From Saprospiraceae bacterium (GTDB taxonomy: Bacteria > Bacteroidota > Bacteroidia > Chitinophagales > Saprospiraceae): a DNA stretch of 64,000 nucleotides. Below the pieces are notes generated by a model. The model made no database searches. It was not told where the DNA came from and worked only from the letters and a program-made list of their open reading frames with translations. Positions within the stretch are counted from its first letter, which is position 1. Every line of letters starts with the position of its first letter. Below, one piece after another: positions 9,214 through 17,474 of this stretch. A program made the position numbers and the translations under genes. The stretch spans positions 38,866 to 102,865 of the forward strand of contig JALHLK010000012.1 of the NCBI GenBank assembly GCA_022844565.1, in the 5' to 3' direction.

Positions 9214-9476
9214 GTAAGATTTATGTCATTTGTTGGATGTCGATTTGGCATTAGTAATAACGGTGAATATAAGAATAGCAGCCGTCTTTGTGGCACTTGC
9301 CTTTATATTTCTGACTATCAATTGATGCAAATTCAAGCTTGAAAACGGATATTTTGTGTATTGTCTTAGCAAATGTAGTAAACTTGCCTAAAATGTTCTA
9401 GCAAATCAATCTAAATATCATACCTTTTGACTATCTATTGAGCCTTCTCTCTATAAAATTGAGCTTAGGTTTTATA
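9214..9476. other. Gene-free spacer upstream of the GT39 gene
   Basis: No open frame of note, terminator or -7 box for the minus-strand gene could be identified. The stretch is AT-rich and ends at the MITE-like element. Confidence 0.5.
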
Positions 9477-9641
9477 CTAGTGCTCCGTCTAAATAAAAAA
9501 TTAAATAATTTGTGGCTCTTTTTGAATATCTTTTCGTTAAAAAGCCTCGCTGAACTAGCCAGTTCAACTACGTTTTTCGCCTTGATCTATCCAAAAATAA
9601 CTCACAACTTAATTTAAAAAATTAATTAGACGGAGCACTAG
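9477..9641. mobile_element. MITE-like palindromic element with CTAG ends
   Basis: The 165-bp unit begins CTAGTGCTCCGTCTAA and ends with the exact reverse complement of those 16 bases. Inside, the halves still match imperfectly all the way in (for example GTGGCTCTTTTTG against the complement of the right half). The centre is a hairpin TGAACT-agcc-AGTTCA. There is no coding capacity. Long terminal inverted repeats without a transposase are the mark of a non-autonomous insertion. CTAG or TA may be the duplicated target. Confidence 0.75.
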
Positions 9642-9772
9642 AAGTTAGATGATTTATGAGATTAAAGAATATCTCCTCTTAGCATTGATGTAGTTATTTA
9701 ATGGTCACTAAAGATATTTATTGCAGAAACACTAATCATTTTCTAATCCATCAGAACTTATTTATACCCTAT

Positions 9773-9871
9773 TTTGTAATAAATACAGCCGTAACTGTGA
9801 CAATGTTTGTAATAAATACGGCCGTATCTGTGACATAGTTTGTAATGAATACAGCCGTATATGTAACAAAA
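9773..9871. repeat. Three tandem 33-bp dyad repeats upstream of the DUF4143 ATPase
   Basis: Units start at 9773, 9806 and 9839, each beginning TTTGTAAT and containing TACRGCCGTA. The middle unit has a perfect 12-bp palindrome ATACGGCCGTAT inside a 28-bp imperfect dyad (TGT...ACA ends). The 33-bp period is about three helical turns, so all three sites lie on one face of the DNA. The array ends 12 bp before the -33 element of the following gene, so it is most likely a cooperative regulator-binding array. Confidence 0.8.
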
Positions 9872-9883
9872 AATGTTCTATTA

Positions 9884-9914
9884 TTGATTTTTATGAAGTA
9901 ATTTCGTATTTTTG
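9884..9914 (+). promoter_or_regulatory. Complete promoter for the DUF4143 ATPase gene
   Basis: A TTG at 9884-9886 is separated by 20 bp from a perfect -7 box TATTTTTG at 9907-9914, the normal Bacteroidota layout. The start codon follows at 9928, leaving a very short leader. Confidence 0.75.
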
Positions 9915-9927
9915 CGTAAAAAAATAG

Positions 9928-11268
9928 ATGATATTCAGACGTTTACTTGAATTTAAGTTGCTATTGTGGAAAAATAAAGAAAATAGAAAACCTCTTATTC
10001 TTCGAGGAGCGAGACAAGTTGGGAAAACTACCTTAATAGATCATTTTTCAAAAAACTTCCATAATTATATTAAGCTCAATATGGAACGACCCGAGGATTC
10101 AAAATATTTTGATAGTAGCAAATCATCTAAACAAACGATAGAGCAAATATTTTTTGAGAAGGAATTAACCCTTACAGATGGTGAAACGCTTTTATTTATT
10201 GACGAAATTCAAGAATTACCTTTTTTGATAAAACAACTTAGGTATTTTCATGAAGATTATCCTGATTTGCATTTAATTGTTGCCGGTTCTTTGTTAGAAT
10301 TTGAGCTGCATGGAGTAGATTCTTATCCAGTGGGTCGAGTGGAAGAGCTGTGTATTCATCCTTTAAATTTTGAAGAATTCCTAATGGCATTAGGTGAGGA
10401 TTCTGCGCTAAAGCAATTTAACCATGTACCTTTGAATGAATTTGCATTTGACAAATTAAATGAGCTTTTCAAAACTTACACCATAATTGGAGGTATGCCA
10501 GAAGTAGTAAGGCACTATGTTACTAATCGAAGTATGGTAGGATTGAATGAGGTATATAGCTCGATTTGGGATACCTACAAATCTGATATTTTAAAATACG
10601 CTAAAAATAGACCTCAAGCTCAAATATTAAGTCACATCATCCAAACGGCTCCTTTGATGAAGGATAGAGTTGTTTTCAATAATTTTGGTGGTTCTGATTA
10701 TAAATCTCGTGAAGTTGGCGAAGCACTCAGGAGTTTAGATATTGCCAGAATTATTTTTTTGGTTTATCCTACTACGGAAACTTCCGTTCCGTTTGGGAGT
10801 AATTTAGAAAGAAGGCCGAGACTTCAGTTGCTCGACACAGGTTTATTAAATTACGCATCAAATCTCCAAATTGAGTTATTGGACATGCGTGATTTATCCT
10901 CTTATTACAGAGGATTTATTGCCAATCATGTAGCGACCCAAGAAATGATGGCACTTCATACCAATCATTTTTATCGACCTTTATTTTGGGTTAGGGAAAA
11001 AGCAAATTCAAATGCGGAACTAGATCTTACCTATCAATGGAAGAATACCCTTATTCCTATTGAAGTAAAATCTGGAAACAAAGGTTCATTAAAATCAATG
11101 AACGAATTTATGCAACAATCGACCAATACAGTGGGTGTGAGATTGCTTAATAATTACACTAAAAAAGAAATAATTGCTTTAAACAATGGCAAAAACTATA
11201 CATTGATCAATTTACCCTTATTTTTAATTTCAAAAATAGATTTGTATTTGGAGTATTATAATGCTTGA
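9928..11268 (+). CDS. AAA-family ATPase with DUF4143 domain
   Basis: The 446-residue protein has an N-terminal ATPase domain with Walker A GARQVGKTT (27-35) and Walker B TLLFIDEIQ (about 86-94). A helical middle (IIGGMPEVVRHYV) follows, then the C-terminal DUF4143 domain with an acidic/lysine pattern (AELDLTYQW ... IPIEVKSGNKGS) reminiscent of PD-(D/E)XK nuclease folds. These proteins are abundant in Bacteroidota and other bacteria and often mobile; their role is not established, with defence or toxin-like functions suggested. It stands alone, with a complete promoter and a three-unit dyad array upstream. That fits tight control of a potentially costly protein. Confidence 0.92.
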   Translation: MIFRRLLEFKLLLWKNKENRKPLILRGARQVGKTTLIDHFSKNFHNYIKLNMERPEDSKYFDSSKSSKQTIEQIFFEKELTLTDGETLLFIDEIQELPFLIKQLRYFHEDYPDLHLIVAGSLLEFELHGVDSYPVGRVEELCIHPLNFEEFLMALGEDSALKQFNHVPLNEFAFDKLNELFKTYTIIGGMPEVVRHYVTNRSMVGLNEVYSSIWDTYKSDILKYAKNRPQAQILSHIIQTAPLMKDRVVFNNFGGSDYKSREVGEALRSLDIARIIFLVYPTTETSVPFGSNLERRPRLQLLDTGLLNYASNLQIELLDMRDLSSYYRGFIANHVATQEMMALHTNHFYRPLFWVREKANSNAELDLTYQWKNTLIPIEVKSGNKGSLKSMNEFMQQSTNTVGVRLLNNYTKKEIIALNNGKNYTLINLPLFLISKIDLYLEYYNA

Positions 11269-11303
11269 TCTAGAATTATGTATTTTTGTATTGAAATCAA
11301 ATT

Positions 11304-11406
11304 GATTTTACCCACTAACTTCCTTAAAAAGGAAAACCAAGCCAAAAATGTTTTTGATTTTACCCACTAACTCCCTTGAAAGGGAAAACCAAATCAAAAA
11401 CATTTT
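11304..11406. repeat. Direct repeat pair inside a large palindrome
   Basis: A 37-bp sequence starting GATTTTACCCACTAAC occurs at 11304-11340 and again at 11356-11392, each containing a small hairpin (CCTT...AAGG). The second copy is enclosed by perfect 16-bp inverted arms (11345-11360 and 11391-11406). It sits between the ATPase gene and the DsbA-like gene. It could be a terminator-like or REP-type structure; no coding content. Confidence 0.6.
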
Positions 11407-11488
11407 AAAAAGAGCAATGTTTTAAACACATTTAGCTTAAAATGAAATAAATTTTGTTTTTTAACTCCTAAATTTAAAATATAAAAAC

Positions 11489-12124
11489 ATGACAATAGAA
11501 ATTTGGTCAGACATCGCTTGTCCCTTTTGCTACATTGGTAAGCGACAATTGGAAGCTACATTGGCAAGCTATCCTGATAAAGATAAGGTGACGATCATTT
11601 GGAAAAGTTTTCAGTTGGACCCAACTTTGGTCAGCGATGCTTCTACTAATTTGTTAGCTTCATTGATGGATAAAAAGGGCTGGACTAAAGAACAAGCGGA
11701 GGAGGCTATGGGTCACGTCACCAGAATGGCCACAGATTTTGACCTCCAATATGATTTTGAAAAAGTAGTTGTTGCCAATACCTTAGATGCGCACCGATTG
11801 CTCCATTTAGCCAAAAAGGAAGGCAAACAATCGGAGGTAAAAGAATTGTTGATGCAAGCCTATTTTATGCAAGGCAAGAATATTGCTGACAAACCTACAT
11901 TGATAGAAATTGGTAAAGAAGCGGGTCTGCCTGACATTCAATTGGACATTGTACTCTACACAGATCAGTTTCGAGACGAAGTAATCTATGACATCCAAAA
12001 AGCTCGCAAACTGGGGATCAGTGGTGTTCCTTTCTTTGTTTTTGATCAAAAATATGGTATTTCTGGTGCTCAAGGAGTCGATGCTATCCTAGAAGTGATG
12101 GAAAAAATTGATAGTGAAGGATAG
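11489..12124 (+). CDS. DsbA-family oxidoreductase (FrnE-like)
   Basis: This 211-residue thioredoxin-fold protein has the redox motif CPFC at residues 11-14 (IWSDIACPFCYIGKR), an inserted helical domain, and the cis-proline loop GVPFFVF near residue 176. It has no signal peptide, so like other FrnE proteins it is expected in the cytoplasm. There it may act as a dithiol-disulphide oxidoreductase or isomerase in redox stress. The HCCA-isomerase relatives share the fold but lack the CXXC motif, which argues for the FrnE branch. It is a single gene; an inverted repeat follows its stop. Confidence 0.92.
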   Translation: MTIEIWSDIACPFCYIGKRQLEATLASYPDKDKVTIIWKSFQLDPTLVSDASTNLLASLMDKKGWTKEQAEEAMGHVTRMATDFDLQYDFEKVVVANTLDAHRLLHLAKKEGKQSEVKELLMQAYFMQGKNIADKPTLIEIGKEAGLPDIQLDIVLYTDQFRDEVIYDIQKARKLGISGVPFFVFDQKYGISGAQGVDAILEVMEKIDSEG

Positions 12125-12156
12125 GGGAAAATGACACCTTCCTGTAGAGTTGACAA

Positions 12157-12194
12157 ATTTTGTAACTGCGGTTTTTAAACCGTAGCTACAAAAT
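12157..12194. terminator. Inverted repeat between convergent genes, likely bidirectional terminator
   Basis: ATTTTGTA at 12157-12164 pairs with TACAAAAT at 12187-12194, and GCGGTTT/AAACCG forms the inner stem. It lies between the DsbA-like gene (plus) and the GT4 gene (minus). There is no long T run, so it may instead be a REP-like palindrome. Confidence 0.5.
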
Positions 12195-12258
12195 TATAAA
12201 TAATTTTTTAGTGCTATAGGTACGATCCATATTTACCATCACAAATCTACATAGGCCG

Positions 12259-14607
12259 TTAATTTTGGAGAACCATTTTTTGTTTGACATTCACTTTTTT
12301 ACTTTTAAATTTTTCCATGGTGAGCCTAGAAAGTAAATAGCTCAAGGTTGATTCTGCCCCTTGGTTGATATTGACATTAAATTCTTCAATGCCGTCATAA
12401 CAGCCACCCGTGCAGTGATTGTAGATGTTTTGTTGTAAATGATTATCACCCATGAACCAATTAAAGGCTATTTCTGATTTTTTTGCATATTCTTCTGTTC
12501 CAAATAATCGGTAAAATTTTTCCAACGCAATAATGGTATAAGCAATGTCAATTGGTTGTTCACCTCCAATATTATCTAAAGAGAGATCATGCCTATAATG
12601 CCATCCATTGTTAGAAATCACTTTTAAATGACCATTCACAAAGATTTTGGAAATCAGAAAATCAAAACTTTCTTTGGCCACCCATTTGTAATGATCGTCG
12701 TCTAAAGACACATAGGCACAAAGCATGGCTTCAGGAAGTAGGCTATTTGCATAGGTTAAATAGCTTTCAAACCAATGCCAGTCATTATCATTTTCATGAC
12801 GATACATTTGTAGAAGTCTGTCTGCAAATATTTTAATGGCATAGAAATTTTCAGGGTCATTTTGAAGATGCAAGCCCTTGATGATAAATGCCATAGTTCT
12901 TGTAGAATGGATTTTAATTAGGTTTGGTAAAGCTTTAATGATAATATTCTCTGCTAGAGATGACATATGTGGTGGTAGGTATTCTTTAAGTGACAACATA
13001 TATCCGAGAGCCCAAATAGCCCTACCGGCACTGTCATTGATGTTCTCACTAAAATTCTGTGAGGTAAATTCTTTATGCTTGTTTACATAATTAAGAAAGG
13101 TGTTATTTGGTTGAAAACAGAAGACTATAAATTGAAAATATATATTTAATCTTTCTAGGTCTTTAGGATTTTTAGTTATTGCAAAGTATTGACAAGCAAC
13201 TATTAAAGCTCTTGCATTGTCGTCAAGCGTATATCCTGAATTTAAATAGGGATCTGATCCCTTGGCGAATTGAACAAATCCGATATCGGTTGTCATTTTG
13301 TTATAATGGTTCAAGCTGAATTCCGGCTTTTTATACATCAATGGGTGATGATCTTCACTCAATCTTTGGAAGAGGTGACCATGAGCGATGGCGGTATTGC
13401 TCCAGGATGTTGCAGCCATTTTTTGAATGCAGTTTAAAGAAAGGTCGATTCTGAGTTTGTCATCCGAAAGAAGTTTGATGACTTCTTCACCAAGTTGCAA
13501 AGAATTGTCAAAATCTATTAATCTTCCTGTGTTTTCTGATATAAACTCTTTTGCAAAAGGAATAGGAGTGGATATAATTGGGCACCCGCAGCTCATGGCA
13601 TAAGCGAATGTACCGCTAACCGCTTGGAAGGGATCTTTCGAAGTAAAAAGATAAATGTCAGTGAGTTGCAAATAATCTAGCAGTTTTGGAAGAGGTAGAT
13701 ACCCGTTAAGAAATCTAACATATTGGCCAAGATTTAATTCCTCAACTTTATCTTCAAGCATTTTACGATATTTTTCTCCTTCTCTTTTGACTACGGTAGG
13801 ATGGGTTTTACCTATGATTAAAAACAAAACATTTGGATGTTCTTTAATGATTGCCGGCAATGCTTCAAGTGTGAGTTCAATTCCTTTTCCAGCATTCAGT
13901 AAGCCAAAAGTAGTTAGAATTTTTTTATCTGAAACGTCGAATTTTTCTTTAAGTTCTTCTTTTTTAATTGCAGGCACAAGATGGGTTCCATGCGGGATCA
14001 CAATAAGCTTATGGGGAGGCGCTACATAGTCTTTTACCAGCAAATTTTGAGCATTCTTTGTCATAACCACTACTTTAGATGCTGCGTGTATCATTTCATT
14101 AACTCTTGTGAAAATTTTGTAATTTGGATCTGGCAAAACGGTATGAAATACGAAGATTATCGGCTTATTTATGGATTCATAAAATAGTTTAAAAGCTACA
14201 TCATGTTCTTCAAAAAAACCAAATTCGTGTTGAATCATTACGATGTCTATATCATCATCTCTATTGATCAAGAATGCAATTTTTGCAAAGGCATTTCTTT
14301 GATCGGTGTTCAATATGTATTTTGGTGGGGTTTTATAGTTGTTTTGTTCTGTATTTGTTTCTAAGGCGCAAATGCTACACACAAATGTATTTTCAAACTG
14401 ACCATTTATTGCATTAATCAAATCTTCTGAGTAAGTAGCTATGCCACACTCTCTAGGAGGATAAGACGTGATGAATAAAACTTCTGTTTTATTGTTGCGA
14501 ACATCAATTTTTTTCAGCATGTCAGGCATATTAAAGTCCATACCAGCAGTAAAGCCATTTTCGATATTACCAGATATGTGAGGATGGATTGTTAAAGCAT
14601 TGGTCAT
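12259..14607 (-). CDS. GT4-family glycosyltransferase fused to a C-terminal alpha-helical (toroid-like) domain
   Basis: Residues about 40-400 form a GT-B glycosyltransferase of family 4: PPRECGIATYSEDLINA acceptor loop, IVIPHGTH, the linker strand ILTTFGLLNAGKGIE, and the C-terminal donor site with SGTFAYAMSCGCPIIST. Residues about 430-765 are helical and contain repeated WALGYM, WHWFESYLTYANS and GGEQPIDIAYTI segments, like (alpha/alpha)-barrel sugar-binding domains. It is the last gene of an operon with a GH130 protein (22 bp upstream), a small basic protein and a cupin. The GH130 pairing suggests synthesis or turnover of a mannose-containing glycan. The exact product is unknown. Confidence 0.88.
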   Translation of the reverse strand: MTNALTIHPHISGNIENGFTAGMDFNMPDMLKKIDVRNNKTEVLFITSYPPRECGIATYSEDLINAINGQFENTFVCSICALETNTEQNNYKTPPKYILNTDQRNAFAKIAFLINRDDDIDIVMIQHEFGFFEEHDVAFKLFYESINKPIIFVFHTVLPDPNYKIFTRVNEMIHAASKVVVMTKNAQNLLVKDYVAPPHKLIVIPHGTHLVPAIKKEELKEKFDVSDKKILTTFGLLNAGKGIELTLEALPAIIKEHPNVLFLIIGKTHPTVVKREGEKYRKMLEDKVEELNLGQYVRFLNGYLPLPKLLDYLQLTDIYLFTSKDPFQAVSGTFAYAMSCGCPIISTPIPFAKEFISENTGRLIDFDNSLQLGEEVIKLLSDDKLRIDLSLNCIQKMAATSWSNTAIAHGHLFQRLSEDHHPLMYKKPEFSLNHYNKMTTDIGFVQFAKGSDPYLNSGYTLDDNARALIVACQYFAITKNPKDLERLNIYFQFIVFCFQPNNTFLNYVNKHKEFTSQNFSENINDSAGRAIWALGYMLSLKEYLPPHMSSLAENIIIKALPNLIKIHSTRTMAFIIKGLHLQNDPENFYAIKIFADRLLQMYRHENDNDWHWFESYLTYANSLLPEAMLCAYVSLDDDHYKWVAKESFDFLISKIFVNGHLKVISNNGWHYRHDLSLDNIGGEQPIDIAYTIIALEKFYRLFGTEEYAKKSEIAFNWFMGDNHLQQNIYNHCTGGCYDGIEEFNVNINQGAESTLSYLLSRLTMEKFKSKKVNVKQKMVLQN

Positions 14608-14629
14608 TATAAGTTATTTTATTTTTTAG

Positions 14630-15664
14630 TTAACATTTATTTTTATTCAATTCTTCCAATAGTTCACTTAAACTTAAGCTAGCTATGGCGATTCTTTTGT
14701 CTGCAGCACCGTAATAGATGTCAAGTTTATCACCGTTTACTACTGCACCTGTGGGAAAGCAGACATTATTCACTTCCCCTTTTAGTTCCCATGATTTTTC
14801 TGGAAAAAAGAGTGGGTAGGGCAATCGAGCGATCTCTTTGTTTGGGTCATCGATATCTAGCAAAGCAGCACACGCACTGTATACATAACCTTGAATAGTA
14901 TCATGTACCCCATGATAGATAATAAGCCATCCATCTTTGGTTTCGATGGGAGGACAGCCACCACCTATATAGCTGACTTCGTGATCAAATTTTGGTGAGA
15001 GAACTACATGTTCATTAAAATTTAAAAAATATTCTTCCCAGAAAGCGGGTGTTAAATCTTCTAACTTCTCCAAAGCTACCACTACTTGAATTTCTGGCTT
15101 AATACGATGTAAAAAGCAAAACTTCCCATTGACCTTTCTAGGGAATAATATTAGGTTTTTATCCCAAATGAAAATTTGACCTTCTTGGCTTTCATGACTT
15201 TTAGTATACTCATTAAATCTGGTATATTTCTCACTAATAGAGCTATTGGTCTCAATTAGATTTTTGAAGTCCTCGTAGGTTATTTGGGGCACTAATATAC
15301 CGTGCCTTGTCCAATTGATCAAATCTTTTGAAGTTGCCAGTGCACCAAGGGCATTCAAGCCATCGTAACCCGTGTAAGTAAGATAGTATGTGTTTTCTAT
15401 CTTAACTATTCTTGGATCTTCCATTCCATGTTTTTCAAAATCAGCTTGGGGGGAAAGCAATGGTGTCGTATTACGACTTATCACTGCATGCGTATTATCT
15501 AACTTGCAATATCCAATTGTAGAATAATTATTGATGGCAAGAGCCCGATAAAACATATGGACGATTTCGCCTTCTTTGAAAACTGCAGGATTTAGCACTC
15601 CTTCATTTTCAAATTCAAACTCAGTTTTCTGTAAAACGATACCGATTTTTTGTACGTCAACCAA
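14630..15664 (-). CDS. Glycoside hydrolase/phosphorylase family 130 protein
   Basis: The 344-residue single-domain five-blade propeller has GH130 signatures: EGVLNPAVFKEGEIVHMFYRA, the GMEDPRIVKIENTYYLTYTGYD block containing the catalytic aspartate, SYIGGGCPPIETKDGWLIIYHG, and a C-terminal IYYGAADKRIAIA. GH130 enzymes phosphorolyse or hydrolyse beta-mannosides. There is no signal peptide, so it acts in the cytoplasm, which favours a phosphorylase. It lies between the small basic protein gene (10 bp) and the GT4 gene. Homologues are sometimes mislabelled as Cry-type pesticidal proteins; nothing here supports that. Confidence 0.9.
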   Translation of the reverse strand: MVDVQKIGIVLQKTEFEFENEGVLNPAVFKEGEIVHMFYRALAINNYSTIGYCKLDNTHAVISRNTTPLLSPQADFEKHGMEDPRIVKIENTYYLTYTGYDGLNALGALATSKDLINWTRHGILVPQITYEDFKNLIETNSSISEKYTRFNEYTKSHESQEGQIFIWDKNLILFPRKVNGKFCFLHRIKPEIQVVVALEKLEDLTPAFWEEYFLNFNEHVVLSPKFDHEVSYIGGGCPPIETKDGWLIIYHGVHDTIQGYVYSACAALLDIDDPNKEIARLPYPLFFPEKSWELKGEVNNVCFPTGAVVNGDKLDIYYGAADKRIAIASLSLSELLEELNKNKC

Positions 15665-15674
15665 AGTATTATAT

Positions 15675-15803
15675 TTAAATTATTGATTTTTCTTCTTGTT
15701 CTTTCCTTGCTTTTTTTGCCATCTTTTCTGCTTTTTTCTCTTTTGGAGTGTGTGCGGGGGCTTTTTTGTCTGACTTCTGCTTCGAATCTTTTCCTTTTGA
15801 CAT
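15675..15803 (-). CDS. Small highly basic protein in the cupin/GH130 operon
   Basis: A 42-residue frame starts MSKGKDSKQKSDKKAPAHT and ends EEKSII; about one third of its residues are lysine or arginine. It sits exactly in the gap between the cupin gene (31 bp upstream) and the GH130 gene (10 bp downstream) on the same strand. The protein is predicted disordered. Short lysine-rich proteins of this style recur in Bacteroidota stress operons and could bind nucleic acid, but the function is unknown. Confidence 0.7.
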   Translation of the reverse strand: MSKGKDSKQKSDKKAPAHTPKEKKAEKMAKKARKEQEEKSII

Positions 15804-15834
15804 TTTTTTATATTTATTTTTTAAGAATTAATTT

Positions 15835-16179
15835 TTAATCTTCAAATCCGCTTTTGATAACGGTGGTGATCATTTTGAACTGCTGTGTGGCATTGAATAC
15901 CTGTGAAGAATTAGCTGGTATGATGATACCTTCACCAAGCTTCAACTCTATTTTTTTACCGTTGATTGTGAGTTCTGCGGTACCATCTATAATCTGAACA
16001 TAGGTGTCAAATCGGGTTATTTTTTCTCCCATTTCCTCCCCTGTTGCCATAGAGACAGCGGTTACGTTACCCGTAGATTTTTTGATGATGGTTTTGTAAA
16101 CTACAGCATCAGGTAAATATTCGATAATTTCTACAATGATATGTGGTACACTTTTCTCCATTTCCGTATGCTTATTCAT
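15835..16179 (-). CDS. Cupin-domain protein
   Basis: The 114-residue protein is a single small beta-barrel. It has GEKITRFDTYVQIIDGTAELTING in the first cupin motif region (GEKITRFDTYVQIIDG) and LKLGEGIIIPANSSQVF in the second. The usual metal-binding histidines are not obvious, so it may bind a ligand rather than catalyse. It is the first gene of the cupin/basic protein/GH130/GT4 operon. That operon is preceded by a conventional -7 box at 16236 and, 270 bp farther up, by the AraC-type regulon promoter at 16456-16516. Confidence 0.88.
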   Translation of the reverse strand: MNKHTEMEKSVPHIIVEIIEYLPDAVVYKTIIKKSTGNVTAVSMATGEEMGEKITRFDTYVQIIDGTAELTINGKKIELKLGEGIIIPANSSQVFNATQQFKMITTVIKSGFED

Positions 16180-16235
16180 TTTTCTATTTATTAATTTTAT
16201 AAATTTTTTGCTCCTAAGTGTTTTTTGTTTGTAGC

Positions 16236-16243
16236 CAAATTTA
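16236..16243 (-). promoter_or_regulatory. -7 promoter box for the cupin operon (TAAATTTG)
   Basis: The minus strand reads TAAATTTG, a TANNTTTG match, about 57 bp before the cupin ATG. It is a second, ordinary promoter besides the regulon promoter upstream. Confidence 0.5.
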
Positions 16244-16353
16244 ATACCTCTTTACTTGACTTAATAAGGTGCTCTTTCACTAAAAGTAAATACAAAGAAA
16301 TAATCCCAATTCTTGAATAAATGATATCAAAAGTGTAACATAAGGTGTGGTTT

Positions 16354-16388
16354 CATATTAGAATAATTTCAAGACCCATTCTAATATG
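16354..16388. repeat. Perfect 11-bp inverted repeat in the cupin operon leader
   Basis: CATATTAGAAT at 16354-16364 and its exact complement at 16378-16388 enclose a 13-base loop. If transcription begins at the promoter at 16456, the hairpin lies in the long untranslated leader. It could be an attenuation or RNA-stability element, or an operator. There is no adjacent T run. Confidence 0.6.
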
Positions 16389-16455
16389 ATGTTTTTGCTT
16401 TGGGGTTTTTATTTAAGCTCAACTTCTGTTTAATTATCATCAGGTTTTATTAACG

Positions 16456-16516
16456 CAAAGTTCGTTTCTTTATCAAAGGAAAGTCTTACACAATTAGTTA
16501 AAAATATTACATCTTT
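16456..16516 (-). promoter_or_regulatory. AraC-type regulon promoter P4 (cupin/GH130/GT4 operon)
   Basis: In gene orientation: distal box AAAGATGTAA (16516-16507), proximal box AATTGTGTAA (16495-16486) exactly 21 bp apart, 22 bp spacer, then a -7-like box GAACTTTG (16463-16456). Same plan as at 17252, 24432, 25873 and 27253. Confidence 0.75.
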
Positions 16517-16554
16517 TGAGATTTGGTAGAATAATAGTGTTTTGAAATTGATAG

Positions 16555-17115
16555 TTATAAACTTTCTAAACCTAGGCGATCCTTTCGTTGTAGTTTTTTA
16601 AAAAAGGAGGGTGTGAGTCCAGTGACTTTTTTAAATTGGTTTGACAAATGTGCAACACTACTGTAGTTCATCTTGTAAGATATCTCTGTTAAGTTTAGTT
16701 CGTCATACATGATCAATTCTTTTACCTTTTCAATTTTATTGAGTATGACAAATTGCTCTATTGTTATGCCTTTGGTCTTAGAAAACAGTTCTGATAAACT
16801 TTGGTAATCTTGGTGTAGCTGCTCTTCTAAATAGATGCTAAAGCACTTGATTAAAGGCTCTTCAGAATAATGGACCATTTCAATGACTATTTTTTTGATT
16901 TTTTCTACTAAAATCGCATTTTTGTCTTCCATGATTTCTAATCCTACATTGCGGAGTGCCTTACTTAATAATTCAATCGATTGATCAGATATGTTATCTT
17001 TTAAATTTACTTCCCCTAGATTAACGGATTCGTATTGTATGCCCAGGTTGTCTAACTCTGTTTTGACAAATATTTTGCACCTTAGACTGACCATATTTTG
17101 AATGTTTAATTTCAA
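16555..17115 (-). CDS. AraC-family transcriptional regulator (paralogue 1)
   Basis: This 186-residue protein ends in a typical AraC double helix-turn-helix (KVKELIMYDELNLTEISYKM ... SSVAHLSNQFKKVTGLTPSFF). The first 60 residues (NMVSLRCKIFVKTELDNLGI ... NLGEV) resemble in layout a ferredoxin-like heavy-metal-associated domain with a single cysteine. It is the first of three close paralogues in this cluster (others at 18138-18698 and 22025-22636), all about the same length with the same start MxLxIxxMVSxRCK. Its own promoter region carries two perfect AATTATGTAA boxes, suggesting autoregulation. Confidence 0.92.
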   Translation of the reverse strand: MKLNIQNMVSLRCKIFVKTELDNLGIQYESVNLGEVNLKDNISDQSIELLSKALRNVGLEIMEDKNAILVEKIKKIVIEMVHYSEEPLIKCFSIYLEEQLHQDYQSLSELFSKTKGITIEQFVILNKIEKVKELIMYDELNLTEISYKMNYSSVAHLSNQFKKVTGLTPSFFKKLQRKDRLGLESL

Positions 17116-17251
17116 ATTTCAATTTTTAGAACGTGAAGTGATGTAAATTGCCACATCTTTCTGATAGGCCATGTGTAATATATCGATGATTTAAAATTTA
17201 ATAATCCTAGATTACGCATTATTAAATTTTATCAAAATTCTTATTACGTTA

Positions 17252-17312
17252 TAAAGTTCAGCTAAATTTTTTAATATTGTCTTACATAATTAAATCAAAA
17301 TGTTACATAATT
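17252..17312 (-). promoter_or_regulatory. AraC-type regulon promoter P5 (AraC paralogue 1)
   Basis: Both boxes read AATTATGTAA in gene orientation (17312-17303 and 17291-17282), exactly 21 bp apart. A 22-bp spacer leads to the -7-like box GAACTTTA (17259-17252). Confidence 0.75.
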
Positions 17313-17474
17313 TAACCATTATTGGTAGATAAAAATGTATTTGGGAAGGTTCGTCTTGTAAGGGAAGTATAGAAAAGTAAGTGTTTATTTTAAAGATGTA
17401 CAATTTTGTGCATACTGAAATCTTGGCTCTACGTCAATTTGTATGGGTTATGGCTCATAAAATAAAAGGTTAAA

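Noticed and set aside
9773..9871. CRISPR array (repeated 33-bp units)
   Set aside because: Units are directly contiguous without unique spacers, there are only three, and no cas genes are present; dyad symmetry fits operators.
14630..15664. Pesticidal Cry-like protein
   Set aside because: The motifs are those of GH130; the Cry label is a known mis-annotation of this family.
15650..15838. Plus-strand hydrophobic 62-residue frame
   Set aside because: It is the shadow of the lysine-rich minus-strand gene at 15675-15803, whose complement reads as leucine/phenylalanine-rich.
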